Positions 46,219-54,478 of a DNA stretch of 64,000 nucleotides are shown one piece after another. This DNA comes from Phenylobacterium aquaticum (lineage in GTDB: Bacteria; Pseudomonadota; Alphaproteobacteria; Caulobacterales; Caulobacteraceae), in assembly GCA_947378305.1 (NCBI GenBank), contig CANCJJ010000009.1, forward strand, positions 26,964-90,963, given 5' to 3'. Below the pieces are notes generated by a model. The model saw only the letters and a program-made list of their open reading frames with translations, had not been told where the DNA came from and did no database searches. How positions within the stretch are numbered: position 1 is the first letter of the stretch; the number at the start of each line of letters is the position of its first letter. Both the position numbers and the translations under genes were made by a program.

Positions 46219-48183
46219 ATGTCCGACATTGAAGCCTATATCCGGGCCCTGAAGGGGCCGATCCTGATCACAGGGGCCTCGGGCTTTGTCGGGGCCAATC
46301 TGTTCCACACGATTGCGGCCCATCGCAAGGATGTCTTTGCCCTGGTCCGGCGCGAACCCGGCTGGCGGCTCAACCATGTCCCTACAGACCAGATCATTGC
46401 CGCAGACCTCAACGACTTGGCCGCCACCAAGAACCTGGTGGAAAGCCTCGGCCCCAAGACGGTCTTCAACTGCATGGCCTACGGGGCCTATTCCTTCGAG
46501 GAAGATGCCAATCTCATCTATCAGACCAACTTCCAGTCGACGGTAAATCTGGTCAGCCTGCTGGCCGCCTCCGGGTGCACCGCCTTCGTCCATGCCGGAA
46601 GCTCCTCGGAATATGGCACCAATAGCGCAGGCCCTCTGGAAACCGCCGTCTGTGAGCCGAACAGCCCCTATGCCGTCTCGAAACTCGCGGTCGCCAACTA
46701 TCTCGGCTTCATGGGCAAGACCCATGGCTTTCCCGGCATCAATCTCAGGCTCTATTCCGTCTATGGTCCGCTGGAGGATACCTCCCGGCTCATGCCCAAC
46801 CTGCTGAAACACGCCCTGAAGGGGGAATTGCCGCCCCTGGTCGGCCCGCAGATTTCCCGGGACTTCGTTTATGTCGACGACGTCTGCCGCGCCTTCATCA
46901 TGGCCGCCGCAAAAATGCATCCGGGTCTCTATGGGGAGACGCTAAACATCGGGTCCGGCCAGAGAACCACCATTGCCGACCTGGCCGAAACCACCCGCAG
47001 GCGCTTCAAGATCGCGGCCCAGCCGGACTTCGGCACCATGCCCGCCCGCAGCTGGGACATGGCCGACTGGTATTCGAATTCCGCCAAGGCCCTCCAGGCC
47101 ATTGGCTGGCGGGCGGAAACCGGTCTCGACCAGGGCCTGAGCACCATGTCGGAATGGGTCTCCAGCCTGACCGAGGCGGACCTGACCACAGGCACCAAGA
47201 AATTCGTCCGGCAGCGCGGTCGAAGCCTCTCGGCCATCGTGGCCTGCTACAAGGATGGCGAGGCCATTCCCATCATGTATCGGCGGCTCACCGAGACCTT
47301 CCAGAAACTCGGCATCGATTACGAGATCATTCTCGTCAATGACTGCAGCCCCGATGACAGCGCCCAGGTCATTCAAGACATCAGCGCCCGCGACCCCCGG
47401 GTCATCGGCATTACCCATTCCCGCAATTTCGGCTCCCAGATGGCCTTTCGCAGCGGCATGGAAATCTCCACCAAGGAGGGAGTCGTCCTGCTGGACGGAG
47501 ACCTTCAGGACCCCCCGGAACTCATCGAGGCCTTCCATGCCCAGTGGGAAGCGGGCTTCGACGTGGTCTATGGCCGCCGGGTCAAACGCGATATGCCCTG
47601 GCACTGGGGCCTGCTCTACAAGCTCTTCTACCGGGTCTTTGCCTATTTCAGCTATGTGCCCATTCCCCTGGATGCTGGCGACTTCTCGCTCATGGACCGG
47701 CGCATTGTCGGCTGGCTCCTGACCTGTCCAGAACGGGACCTGTTTGTCCGTGGGCTCAGGGCCTATGTCGGCTTCAAACAGACCGGTGTCGACTATGTCC
47801 GGCCAGAGCGCATGTTCGGCCGAAGCACCAACAACTTCCTGAAGAATATCGAGTGGGCCAAGCGCGGCATATTCTCCTTCAGCGACGCCCCCCTCACAAT
47901 CCTCACGGCGGGCGGCGTGATCCTCCTGGGCATTACGGCAGTCCTGGTTGTGGTCTCGATCCTCTTGCGCATCTTCATTCCGGGCATTGCCCCCCGGGGG
48001 ATCACCACCCTGTTGATTGCCGTGCTCTTCTTCGGCTCCCTGAACCTCTTCGCCATTGGCCTTGTCGGGGAATATGTCGCCAAGATCATGTCCGAGGTGA
48101 AGGCCAGGCCCCGGCTGATTCGTGCAGCCCTGATCCGCAATGGCACCTCCACCGACCTCTTGCCCGATGGCAAGGCGCGATGA
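46219..48183 (+). CDS. Fusion of NAD-dependent sugar epimerase/dehydratase and GtrB-like GT2 glycosyltransferase
   Basis: The 654-residue protein joins two families. Residues 1-315 are an extended SDR: NAD motif G-A-S-G-F-V-G near residue 19, G-S-S-S-E-Y-G and catalytic Y-A-V-S-K near residue 154. Residues 330-654 are a GT2 glycosyltransferase of the GtrB/ArnC type: S-A-I-V-A-C-Y-K, N-D-C-S-P-D-D, and D-G-D-L-Q-D-P-P-E. Two C-terminal transmembrane helices (about 555-585 and 595-620) follow. GtrB-type enzymes load a sugar from a nucleotide onto undecaprenyl phosphate. The reading frame is uninterrupted, so the fusion is real. It starts 2 bases after the transketolase gene. Confidence 0.88.
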   Translation: MSDIEAYIRALKGPILITGASGFVGANLFHTIAAHRKDVFALVRREPGWRLNHVPTDQIIAADLNDLAATKNLVESLGPKTVFNCMAYGAYSFEEDANLIYQTNFQSTVNLVSLLAASGCTAFVHAGSSSEYGTNSAGPLETAVCEPNSPYAVSKLAVANYLGFMGKTHGFPGINLRLYSVYGPLEDTSRLMPNLLKHALKGELPPLVGPQISRDFVYVDDVCRAFIMAAAKMHPGLYGETLNIGSGQRTTIADLAETTRRRFKIAAQPDFGTMPARSWDMADWYSNSAKALQAIGWRAETGLDQGLSTMSEWVSSLTEADLTTGTKKFVRQRGRSLSAIVACYKDGEAIPIMYRRLTETFQKLGIDYEIILVNDCSPDDSAQVIQDISARDPRVIGITHSRNFGSQMAFRSGMEISTKEGVVLLDGDLQDPPELIEAFHAQWEAGFDVVYGRRVKRDMPWHWGLLYKLFYRVFAYFSYVPIPLDAGDFSLMDRRIVGWLLTCPERDLFVRGLRAYVGFKQTGVDYVRPERMFGRSTNNFLKNIEWAKRGIFSFSDAPLTILTAGGVILLGITAVLVVVSILLRIFIPGIAPRGITTLLIAVLFFGSLNLFAIGLVGEYVAKIMSEVKARPRLIRAALIRNGTSTDLLPDGKAR

Positions 48184-48213
48184 CCATGCAGGGCCATCTG
48201 GAATGGAAATCTG

Positions 48214-49146
48214 ATGTCTGACCCGACCCTGACCGGCGATCCGCCCGGGACGCGGCCCTGCCCGGTCTGTGGAACGGGCTCTGAAACCGCAAGCCTGTTT
48301 CTCGCCGAAAACATCGATCCAGACCGGATGTCAGGCTTCAGCTTCGCCTCGCGCAAGGCCCCGGAATACATGTCCCATTGTCTGGTGAAGTGCCCGACCT
48401 GCGACCTGGTCTATGTCCATGTTCCGCCCACACAAACCCGCCTGGCCCAGGCCTATCACCAGGCTGAGTTTGACAGTCATGACGAGGCAGATGACGCGGC
48501 GCGGGCCTATGCCCGGGCCATTGAACCGGTCCTGGCGCGCCTGACCTCCCGCCAGTCGGCCCTGGAGATTGGTACCGGCACCGGAATATTCCTCGACTAT
48601 CTGTCTGCCGCTGGTTTCGAGACTGTCGTCGGGGTCGAGCCCTCCACAGCCGCCATTGAGGCCGCCCCCTCGCATCGCCGGGCCTGGATTCGCGAAGGCA
48701 TTTTCGTCGAAAACGACTTCGCGCCGGAAAGCTTCGATCTGATCTGCTGCTTCATGACCCTTGAGCATGTCCTCGATCCGGGCAGCCTGGCCCGCTCTGC
48801 CCTGCGCCTCCTGCGCCCGGGTGGGGCCCTTGTGACTGTGACCCATGACTATCAGGCCCCGGTGAACCGCATTTTGGGAAAGAAATCCCCCATTATCGAT
48901 ATCGAACACATGCAGCTTTTCACCGCCCGAAGCCTTCGCGAGCTGTTCGCCCGATCCGGCTTTGAGACTGTGTCAGTCCGGGGCTTTAGGAATCGCTATG
49001 CCCTGCGCTATTGGGCCCGGCTGGCCCCCCTTCCCGGGATCATTGGCCGCCTTGTCATGGGGGCCCTGTCGGCGACCGGGGCGGCGGATTGGAAACTGGC
49101 GGTCAATGTCGGCAATCTGATCACCAGCGGAACCAAGCCCCGGTGA
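48214..49146 (+). CDS. Class I SAM-dependent methyltransferase (with N-terminal Cys-rich segment)
   Basis: The 310-residue protein has a Rossmann methyltransferase domain with L-E-I-G-T-G-T-G-I-F-L-D near residue 112, then D-L-I-C-C-F-M-T-L-E-H-V-L-D, the usual motif II/post-motif region. Its N-terminus holds C-P-V-C and later C-P-T-C (about residues 13-16 and 60-63), a potential zinc ribbon of the type seen in sugar methyltransferases. It probably methylates a sugar or capping residue of the polymer. The stop overlaps the GTG of the next gene. Confidence 0.87.
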   Translation: MSDPTLTGDPPGTRPCPVCGTGSETASLFLAENIDPDRMSGFSFASRKAPEYMSHCLVKCPTCDLVYVHVPPTQTRLAQAYHQAEFDSHDEADDAARAYARAIEPVLARLTSRQSALEIGTGTGIFLDYLSAAGFETVVGVEPSTAAIEAAPSHRRAWIREGIFVENDFAPESFDLICCFMTLEHVLDPGSLARSALRLLRPGGALVTVTHDYQAPVNRILGKKSPIIDIEHMQLFTARSLRELFARSGFETVSVRGFRNRYALRYWARLAPLPGIIGRLVMGALSATGAADWKLAVNVGNLITSGTKPR

Positions 49147-49583
49147 TCGGCCCGCAGATCTGGCGCAGTTTCTGGACCGGCTCGCGCTTCAGCCCCAGAC
49201 AGAATCGACTGGTCAGGTTTCTTCTGGCCGGTGGGGCAAACACCCTGTTCGGATATCTGGTCTTCGCCCTGGTGCAGTCCTGGAGCCATCAATCCTGGCT
49301 GGCCCTGCTGGTGGGAACCCTGGCCGGGATTGTCTTCAATTTTTTCACCACCGGCGGCTATGTCTTCCGGCAATTGACGCCGGGTCGGATCCTCCCCTTT
49401 GTCCTGGTCTATCTTGCCATCTATGCCGTCAATCTGGGCCTGTTGACCCTGCTGGCCGCCTGGATCGGCAATCGGCTCCTGGCCCAGTTTTGCCTGCTCG
49501 TGCCCATGGCCGCCCTGTCCTACCTGCTCATGGCAAAACTCGTCTTCCCGGATCGGGTCCAGGTATCCAGCCCGGAGGGCTAG
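49143..49583 (+). CDS. GtrA-family membrane protein (GTG start)
   Basis: The 146-residue protein has four transmembrane helices and the GtrA features R-F-L-L-A-G-G-A-N-T-L-F-G-Y near residue 24 and I-V-F-N-F-F-T-T-G-G-Y-V-F. GtrA proteins are thought to flip undecaprenyl-phosphate-linked sugars across the inner membrane. The start is a GTG overlapping the methyltransferase stop; the longer frame upstream is a shadow of it. It complements the GtrB-like domain of the fusion gene two genes upstream. Confidence 0.88.
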   Translation: MIGPQIWRSFWTGSRFSPRQNRLVRFLLAGGANTLFGYLVFALVQSWSHQSWLALLVGTLAGIVFNFFTTGGYVFRQLTPGRILPFVLVYLAIYAVNLGLLTLLAAWIGNRLLAQFCLLVPMAALSYLLMAKLVFPDRVQVSSPEG

Positions 49584-49590
49584 GCCGGGG

Positions 49591-50124
49591 TCAGAGGTCC
49601 AGGTGGCCCAGGGGGCAGAGCTGGCTCCCCTTGCCGACAATGCCAAAGGCGCTCACGGAGCCTGTCTTGGCCGAGGTATAGGCATACCATCCGGTATTCG
49701 GGTCCGTGATGGTGGGTTTGGCCGTAACGACGTCAGGGCGAGGGACGCCACCTTCCCCGCCGCCAATCACCTTCCCGTCCGGGTTCAGCAAGACCACATG
49801 ATCGACCCGGGCCTTGGCAGAAATGTCCCAGCCCCAGCCAAAGATTTTCGCACCGGGTTCCTGGCCCGTGTAGCGCAGCAAGACCAGATCGGAATTGCCG
49901 TCACACTTGCCGCCCCGATCCTGGGGCAGGGGCTCAGTTCCGGCCATGATCTTGCCAAGCCACTCCGGGGGCTTGGGCAGGGGGTCGGCTGTGGCCTTGT
50001 CTGCGTCCTGAGCGGCCGAACCCTCATCGGCCTTGGTTCCGTCTGACCAGCCGGGGCGATCGCATCCTGACAGGACGAGACCCGCGGAGATCAGCAAAAG
50101 GGTCAGGGTAAGGGAAGTACGCAT
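49591..50124 (-). CDS. Hypothetical lipoprotein
   Basis: The 177-residue protein has a lipoprotein signal with lipobox L-S-G-C (about residues 19-22), an acidic Ala/Asp-rich linker, then a compact domain. That domain contains C-D-G-N-S-D-L-V-L-L-R-Y, G-W-G-W-D and a Cys near the end (S-Q-L-C-P-L), which may form a disulphide. I do not recognise a family. The start is the ATG at 50124; a frame upstream to 50253 is not conserved-looking. It is convergent with GtrA, 8 bases apart, and downstream of the sulfotransferase gene. Confidence 0.65.
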   Translation of the reverse strand: MRTSLTLTLLLISAGLVLSGCDRPGWSDGTKADEGSAAQDADKATADPLPKPPEWLGKIMAGTEPLPQDRGGKCDGNSDLVLLRYTGQEPGAKIFGWGWDISAKARVDHVVLLNPDGKVIGGGEGGVPRPDVVTAKPTITDPNTGWYAYTSAKTGSVSAFGIVGKGSQLCPLGHLDL

Positions 50125-50256
50125 GGAATTTGCCCTCGGTTTGGACGTGCTGATCGTAAGTGTTGGGCCACGCGGCGCGCCGTCATTGAATGCGCTCAAG
50201 CCTGACTGAACTCTTATGCTGAATAACCGACACCAGAGCCCCTGCAAAGACAAGGC

Positions 50257-51390
50257 TTAGGTTTGTGCCAGGGCGGCGTCCAGCGCATGGCTCACCTCGA
50301 GCAGATTCAGTTGGCCCTTGGCCAGATTGTCCTGGAGAGCCTCGATCTCACGAGAGGACGCCGCGAGGGCCAGCCGGAGCTTATGGAGTTCAGCGCCCGT
50401 CCCCTTGAGGGCCGCATTCAGCGCCTCTGCCTCGGATAACAATTCAGCCGCCCGCCCGGCCTCAAATTCCCGACCCCTGCGGGCATCGGCCAACTGGGCT
50501 CGCGCAACATCGAGGGCATGGGTCACGGGCGAGACAAATGGGCCCATTTGCAGCTTTAAGTCGGACAACAGGGCGCGCGCGGCATTCAGCGGACGCGGGT
50601 CAAGCTGACCACCTTCGGCCGCCTGGCAGAGTCCGTCATAGACGCCCTTGGCGGCCAGGCCGATCGCACCCAGGTCCTCCAGCCGACCCTGGCCGGAATT
50701 GTGCCGCAGCTCAGGGGTCAAGAATTCATCAATCTGGGCGGCTGCGGCCTTGGTCAGTCGCGGAAGGCTCGCCCCATGACAGGCCTCGATCCGGTCCACC
50801 TCGCCGCGCCAGTCGCCCAGAAGCCGGTCATAGTCGACAAAGGCGCGGGGCAGGTCGCGGCTGCCCGCTTCGGCGGCCAGCATGTAGGTCGTCCAGAGCA
50901 GGACGGATTTGATCACCGGAAACCCGTCACGCCGGGCCAGGGACCCTGCGACCGCCAGGGGATGACGGACGGGAATCACGCATCGGGCGGAGATGGACTG
51001 AGCCTCCAGAACCCCGCGCCACAGGGGCAGGAGGAGGGACACGCGGGGGTCCTTCATCAAGGGGTGGCGCGTCCGGCCAAATTCACTGCGAAACAGGGCC
51101 AGGGCCTCTGCCGCTGCCTCTGCCGATACGGGCCCGCCGGGCCAGGCGAAGGGATCATCCCAGGCGCTGCCAGCGGCTTGCAATTGCTGGTCGTTGAAAA
51201 TGGCAATCCGCCAGGGCTCGAAATAGCCCTTCGCATTATGCTCATCCCCCGGCATGACATGGCTGGGCAGGCTGGCTCCAGCCAGGGCCAGTAGTTGCGT
51301 CACCGCAGAGGTTCCCGACCTGTGCATGCCCAGGACAAGATAGGCTGACCGCGCAATGGTTTTCGCGGGAGGGGCAGGCGGGTTGGTCAT
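50257..51390 (-). CDS. Sulfotransferase-family protein with C-terminal coiled coil
   Basis: The 377-residue protein has the PAPS-binding loop Y-L-V-L-G-M-H-R-S-G-T-S-A-V-T near residue 16 and a V-I-P-V-R-H-P-L-A-V-A 3'-phosphate motif around residue 150. These are typical of bacterial sulfotransferases and related weak homologues. Residues about 280-377 are long and Ala/Leu/Glu/Arg-rich with heptad spacing (E-L-H-K-L-R-L-A-L-A-A-S-S-R), so they form a coiled coil not found in most family members. The acceptor is unknown; the locus suggests a surface polymer. The ATG at 51390 is the first Met that gives a compact protein. Confidence 0.8.
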   Translation of the reverse strand: MTNPPAPPAKTIARSAYLVLGMHRSGTSAVTQLLALAGASLPSHVMPGDEHNAKGYFEPWRIAIFNDQQLQAAGSAWDDPFAWPGGPVSAEAAAEALALFRSEFGRTRHPLMKDPRVSLLLPLWRGVLEAQSISARCVIPVRHPLAVAGSLARRDGFPVIKSVLLWTTYMLAAEAGSRDLPRAFVDYDRLLGDWRGEVDRIEACHGASLPRLTKAAAAQIDEFLTPELRHNSGQGRLEDLGAIGLAAKGVYDGLCQAAEGGQLDPRPLNAARALLSDLKLQMGPFVSPVTHALDVARAQLADARRGREFEAGRAAELLSEAEALNAALKGTGAELHKLRLALAASSREIEALQDNLAKGQLNLLEVSHALDAALAQT

Positions 51391-51553
51391 ATCTTGCCGC
51401 CTCCGGAAGGTTTCAGCAGACCTGTCCTGTAAAACACCCGCAGCCATTAGGAAAGCCAGTCAGGGCCCTGAAGCCGAGGGTGAGTATCCGCCCGGTTGAT
51501 CGGGGGCGGCTTCTAGGGCAAATACCGTCAACGTCGCACAGGACATACCCCGC

Positions 51554-53461
51554 ATGGCGGCCGAGGCCTCACCGGATCAGATCTATCGCTTTGTGTCCTC
51601 CGCCCTGGATGTGGCCTTCTATCGGTCGGTCTATGAGGATGTGGCCGAGGCTGGCGTTGATCCGGTCAGGCATTATCTCGATGCCGGATGGCGCGAAGGC
51701 AGGGACCCCGCACCCTGGTTTTCCACCCAGGCCTATTGGGAACACTATCCCGACCTTCAGGGCCAGGACCCCTTTCATCATTACCTTTCGCGGGGCTGGC
51801 GCGAGGGGCGGGTGGTGGTGGCGTCCTGCCACCATGGAAGGTTTGGAGACCCTGAAGCGGCTCAGGTGCCAGTTCATGTGTCGGACGCTGGCCTTACCCT
51901 CGAAGCTGCGCGAAACCTCCTGAGCGATGATTTTGACGCGGCCTATTATCTGGCGGCAAATCCGGATGTCGCCCAGGCGGGTAGCGATCCACTGGATCAT
52001 TTTCTGTCCACGGGCTGGTGGGAGGGGCGCGACCCGTCCCGCAGTTTCCGGCTTGCCGATTACCTGGAATTAAATCCGGATATTGCCAGGGCCGGGATCA
52101 ATCCTCTGATCCATTACGTCCAGGCCGGCCGCGCGGAGGGCCGACAGGTCGGATTTGATCTGGGATTCCGCTATCCCACCCTTGCCAGACTGGACTCTCT
52201 GGAGGCGCGGATTGCCCAGGCGTCGGCCCGCGTCCCTGACGCCTTGATCGGGGAACCTGAATGGCTGATGGCGGCCCTTGGCCTGTCCCGCTGCCGGGAC
52301 GGGGCGCTTCACATTTCCCTGAGTCACGATGATTACACGGCCCATGTCGGCGGGGTTCAGCTCTGTCTGGCCCTGGAGTCCGCTGCCCTTGCAGGTCAGT
52401 TCGTTGATCATCTGCATATCTATCCTTCAACCCCCTGGCCGGTGATTCGACCCGACGGTATGTCCCGGCCCCTTGGCGTGGTCTGGAACGGGCGAAATCT
52501 CGGGCTCTTTTCCTTCGAGACGATCCATGCCGCGCTCGAGACTCTCAAGGCCCGATCAGGAGACGGGCGGCGAAGCTTCGCCCTGCACAGCCTGCTTGGC
52601 CACAATGTTCCCGAAACCCTGGCGCTCTTGAAGGCGGCCGGACTCAAGCGGGGCTACTTCTGGCTGCATGATTTTGCCAGCCTGTGTGCGGGCTATCATT
52701 TGATGCGCGATGAGGTGGCTGACTGCGGCGCACCCCCGGCGGACAGTGCGGCCTGCGGGATCTGCGTCTTTGGTCCTGGCCGGGCAAGCCATGTGACGGC
52801 CCATGCCGAGCTCTTTGCAAACCTGGACCTGACCGTCATAGCCCCGTCCCGGTCGGCCTATGAGACCTGGCGCAAGGCCAGTACGGCCCCGTCAGACCAG
52901 CCGTATGTCATCCTTCCCCATGCCCGGCTTGAGCCTGCTGGGCCTGCGATTGTGCGTGAGGGTAGCCCCCTGGTGGTGGGCTTTGTCGGCATGCCGGCGA
53001 CCCACAAGGGCTGGCCGGTCTTTGCCGCCCTGGCGGAGCAGTTCGCCGACGATGGCCGCTATCGGTTCCTGCATCTGGGCTCGACCCCGGTGCCTGGAGC
53101 GGCCAATGAATTTCAGGAGATTTCCGTGAGCGCCGAGAGCCCCCGGGCCATGCGCGAGGCCATGGAGGCCCAGGCCGTGGATGTGGCGGTCATCTGGTCT
53201 CTCTGCCGGGAGACTTTTTCCTTTGCCGCCTATGAAGCCGTCGCGGCGGGGGCTGCAATCTTGACCGGGCCGGACAGTGGCAATGTGGCCGCCTATGTCT
53301 TGGAGGGCGATCACGGTCGGGTCCTTCCGGACGAATCAGCCCTTGTTGACCTCTTCAAGTCCGGGGACGTTCTGGCCCTCTCACGCCAGGCGCGAAGGCC
53401 TCAGGTTTACGACATGATCTATAGTGCCATGACGGTTGATGTGCTGGAGGCCCCGCGATGA
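51554..53461 (+). CDS. Glycosyltransferase with four N-terminal repeat modules
   Basis: The 635-residue protein carries four copies of the ~37-residue module (about residues 16-52, 54-90, 124-161 and 163-200), each with Y-x-x-x-x-x-D-V-A-x-A-G-x-D-P-L-x-H and G-W-x-E-G-R-D-P. The rest is a GT4-like transferase: S-H-D-D-Y-T-A-H-V-G-G, F-A-L-H-S-L-L-G-H, F-W-L-H-D-F-A-S-L-C-A-G, H-K-G-W-P-V and E-T-F-S-F-A-A-Y-E-A-V-A-A-G. It is a paralogue of the 39734-41389 gene. The next gene starts inside its stop codon. Confidence 0.85.
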   Translation: MAAEASPDQIYRFVSSALDVAFYRSVYEDVAEAGVDPVRHYLDAGWREGRDPAPWFSTQAYWEHYPDLQGQDPFHHYLSRGWREGRVVVASCHHGRFGDPEAAQVPVHVSDAGLTLEAARNLLSDDFDAAYYLAANPDVAQAGSDPLDHFLSTGWWEGRDPSRSFRLADYLELNPDIARAGINPLIHYVQAGRAEGRQVGFDLGFRYPTLARLDSLEARIAQASARVPDALIGEPEWLMAALGLSRCRDGALHISLSHDDYTAHVGGVQLCLALESAALAGQFVDHLHIYPSTPWPVIRPDGMSRPLGVVWNGRNLGLFSFETIHAALETLKARSGDGRRSFALHSLLGHNVPETLALLKAAGLKRGYFWLHDFASLCAGYHLMRDEVADCGAPPADSAACGICVFGPGRASHVTAHAELFANLDLTVIAPSRSAYETWRKASTAPSDQPYVILPHARLEPAGPAIVREGSPLVVGFVGMPATHKGWPVFAALAEQFADDGRYRFLHLGSTPVPGAANEFQEISVSAESPRAMREAMEAQAVDVAVIWSLCRETFSFAAYEAVAAGAAILTGPDSGNVAAYVLEGDHGRVLPDESALVDLFKSGDVLALSRQARRPQVYDMIYSAMTVDVLEAPR

Positions 53462-54477
53462 AGGTTCAGGTCTATTCCAGTTTCACCTTTTCCTATCTGA
53501 ACCGCGCCCGCGTCCTCTTCCAGACCCTGCGCCGGTTTCATCCGGACTGGGACCTTGTCGCCCTCATGGTGGATGATGTTCCCAAGGGCTTTGAATTCGA
53601 CCTGGCCAGGGAGCCCTTCGACCGGGTGGTCCATGCCCGGGACCTGGGCATACCGGACTTCAAGTCCTGGCTCTTCCGCCATGATGTGATCGAGATCAGC
53701 ACCGCTGTGAAGGGGCCATACCTGCATCAGGCCTGTGCCTCGGACGCCGACATTGTCATCTATCTGGACCCGGACACGGCCCTGTTTTCCAGCCTTGATC
53801 CCCTGATCACCTTGTTGGCGGACCATGAAATCCTGCTGACCCCGCACTTGATCGATCCAAATGTGGAACCCGCAGCCATACTCGACAACGACCTGTCGGC
53901 CTCGCGCACGGGGATTTTCAATCTGGGCTTTGTTGCCATCCGGACGACCGGGGAGGGCGCGCGCTTTGCCAGGTGGTGGAATGACCGGCTGCTCGCCTAT
54001 TGCTATGACGACATCCCCAACGGGATATTTGTCGACCAACGCTGGTGCGACCACGTCCCGGCCCTGTTCGACGGGGTCAAGGTCATTCGGGACCCGGGCT
54101 ATAATGTCGCCAGCTGGAACCTCTCGACCCGCAAGGTGGCGATCAGCAAGGCAGGCGACATTACCGTCAATGGATCGCCCCTGCGCTTCTGGCACTTCAC
54201 CAAGCTGGGTCCGACCGGCGATGTCATGACCAAGCGCTATGCCGGGGACAATTATCCGGTCTATGAAATCTGGCGCTGGTACAAGCAGCAGGTCACCCAG
54301 GCGACCGACCCGGCCATACCCCAGGGCTACTGGGCCTATGGACACTATGCCGATGGCAAGCCGATTCTTAAGGCTGAGCGGGTTCTCTATCGCCAGCGCG
54401 GGGATCTTCAGACCGCCTTTCCTGACCCTTACGATGGCCAGTACCAGGCCTGGTATGCCGCCGAAGATCACGGCTGA
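53458..54477 (+). CDS. Nucleotide-diphospho-sugar transferase-like protein (GT8-like)
   Basis: The 339-residue protein begins M-K-V-Q-V-Y-S-S-F-T-F-S-Y and has the acidic metal motif I-V-I-Y-L-D-P-D-T-A near residue 101, consistent with a GT-A fold. Other conserved-looking segments are F-N-L-G-F-V-A-I near residue 160 and R-F-W-H-F-T-K. Such proteins transfer a hexose or similar sugar. The donor is not predictable. It is coupled to the preceding glycosyltransferase by a 4-base overlap, and the repeat protein follows 1 base after its stop. Confidence 0.75.
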   Translation: MKVQVYSSFTFSYLNRARVLFQTLRRFHPDWDLVALMVDDVPKGFEFDLAREPFDRVVHARDLGIPDFKSWLFRHDVIEISTAVKGPYLHQACASDADIVIYLDPDTALFSSLDPLITLLADHEILLTPHLIDPNVEPAAILDNDLSASRTGIFNLGFVAIRTTGEGARFARWWNDRLLAYCYDDIPNGIFVDQRWCDHVPALFDGVKVIRDPGYNVASWNLSTRKVAISKAGDITVNGSPLRFWHFTKLGPTGDVMTKRYAGDNYPVYEIWRWYKQQVTQATDPAIPQGYWAYGHYADGKPILKAERVLYRQRGDLQTAFPDPYDGQYQAWYAAEDHG

Positions 54478-54478
54478 C

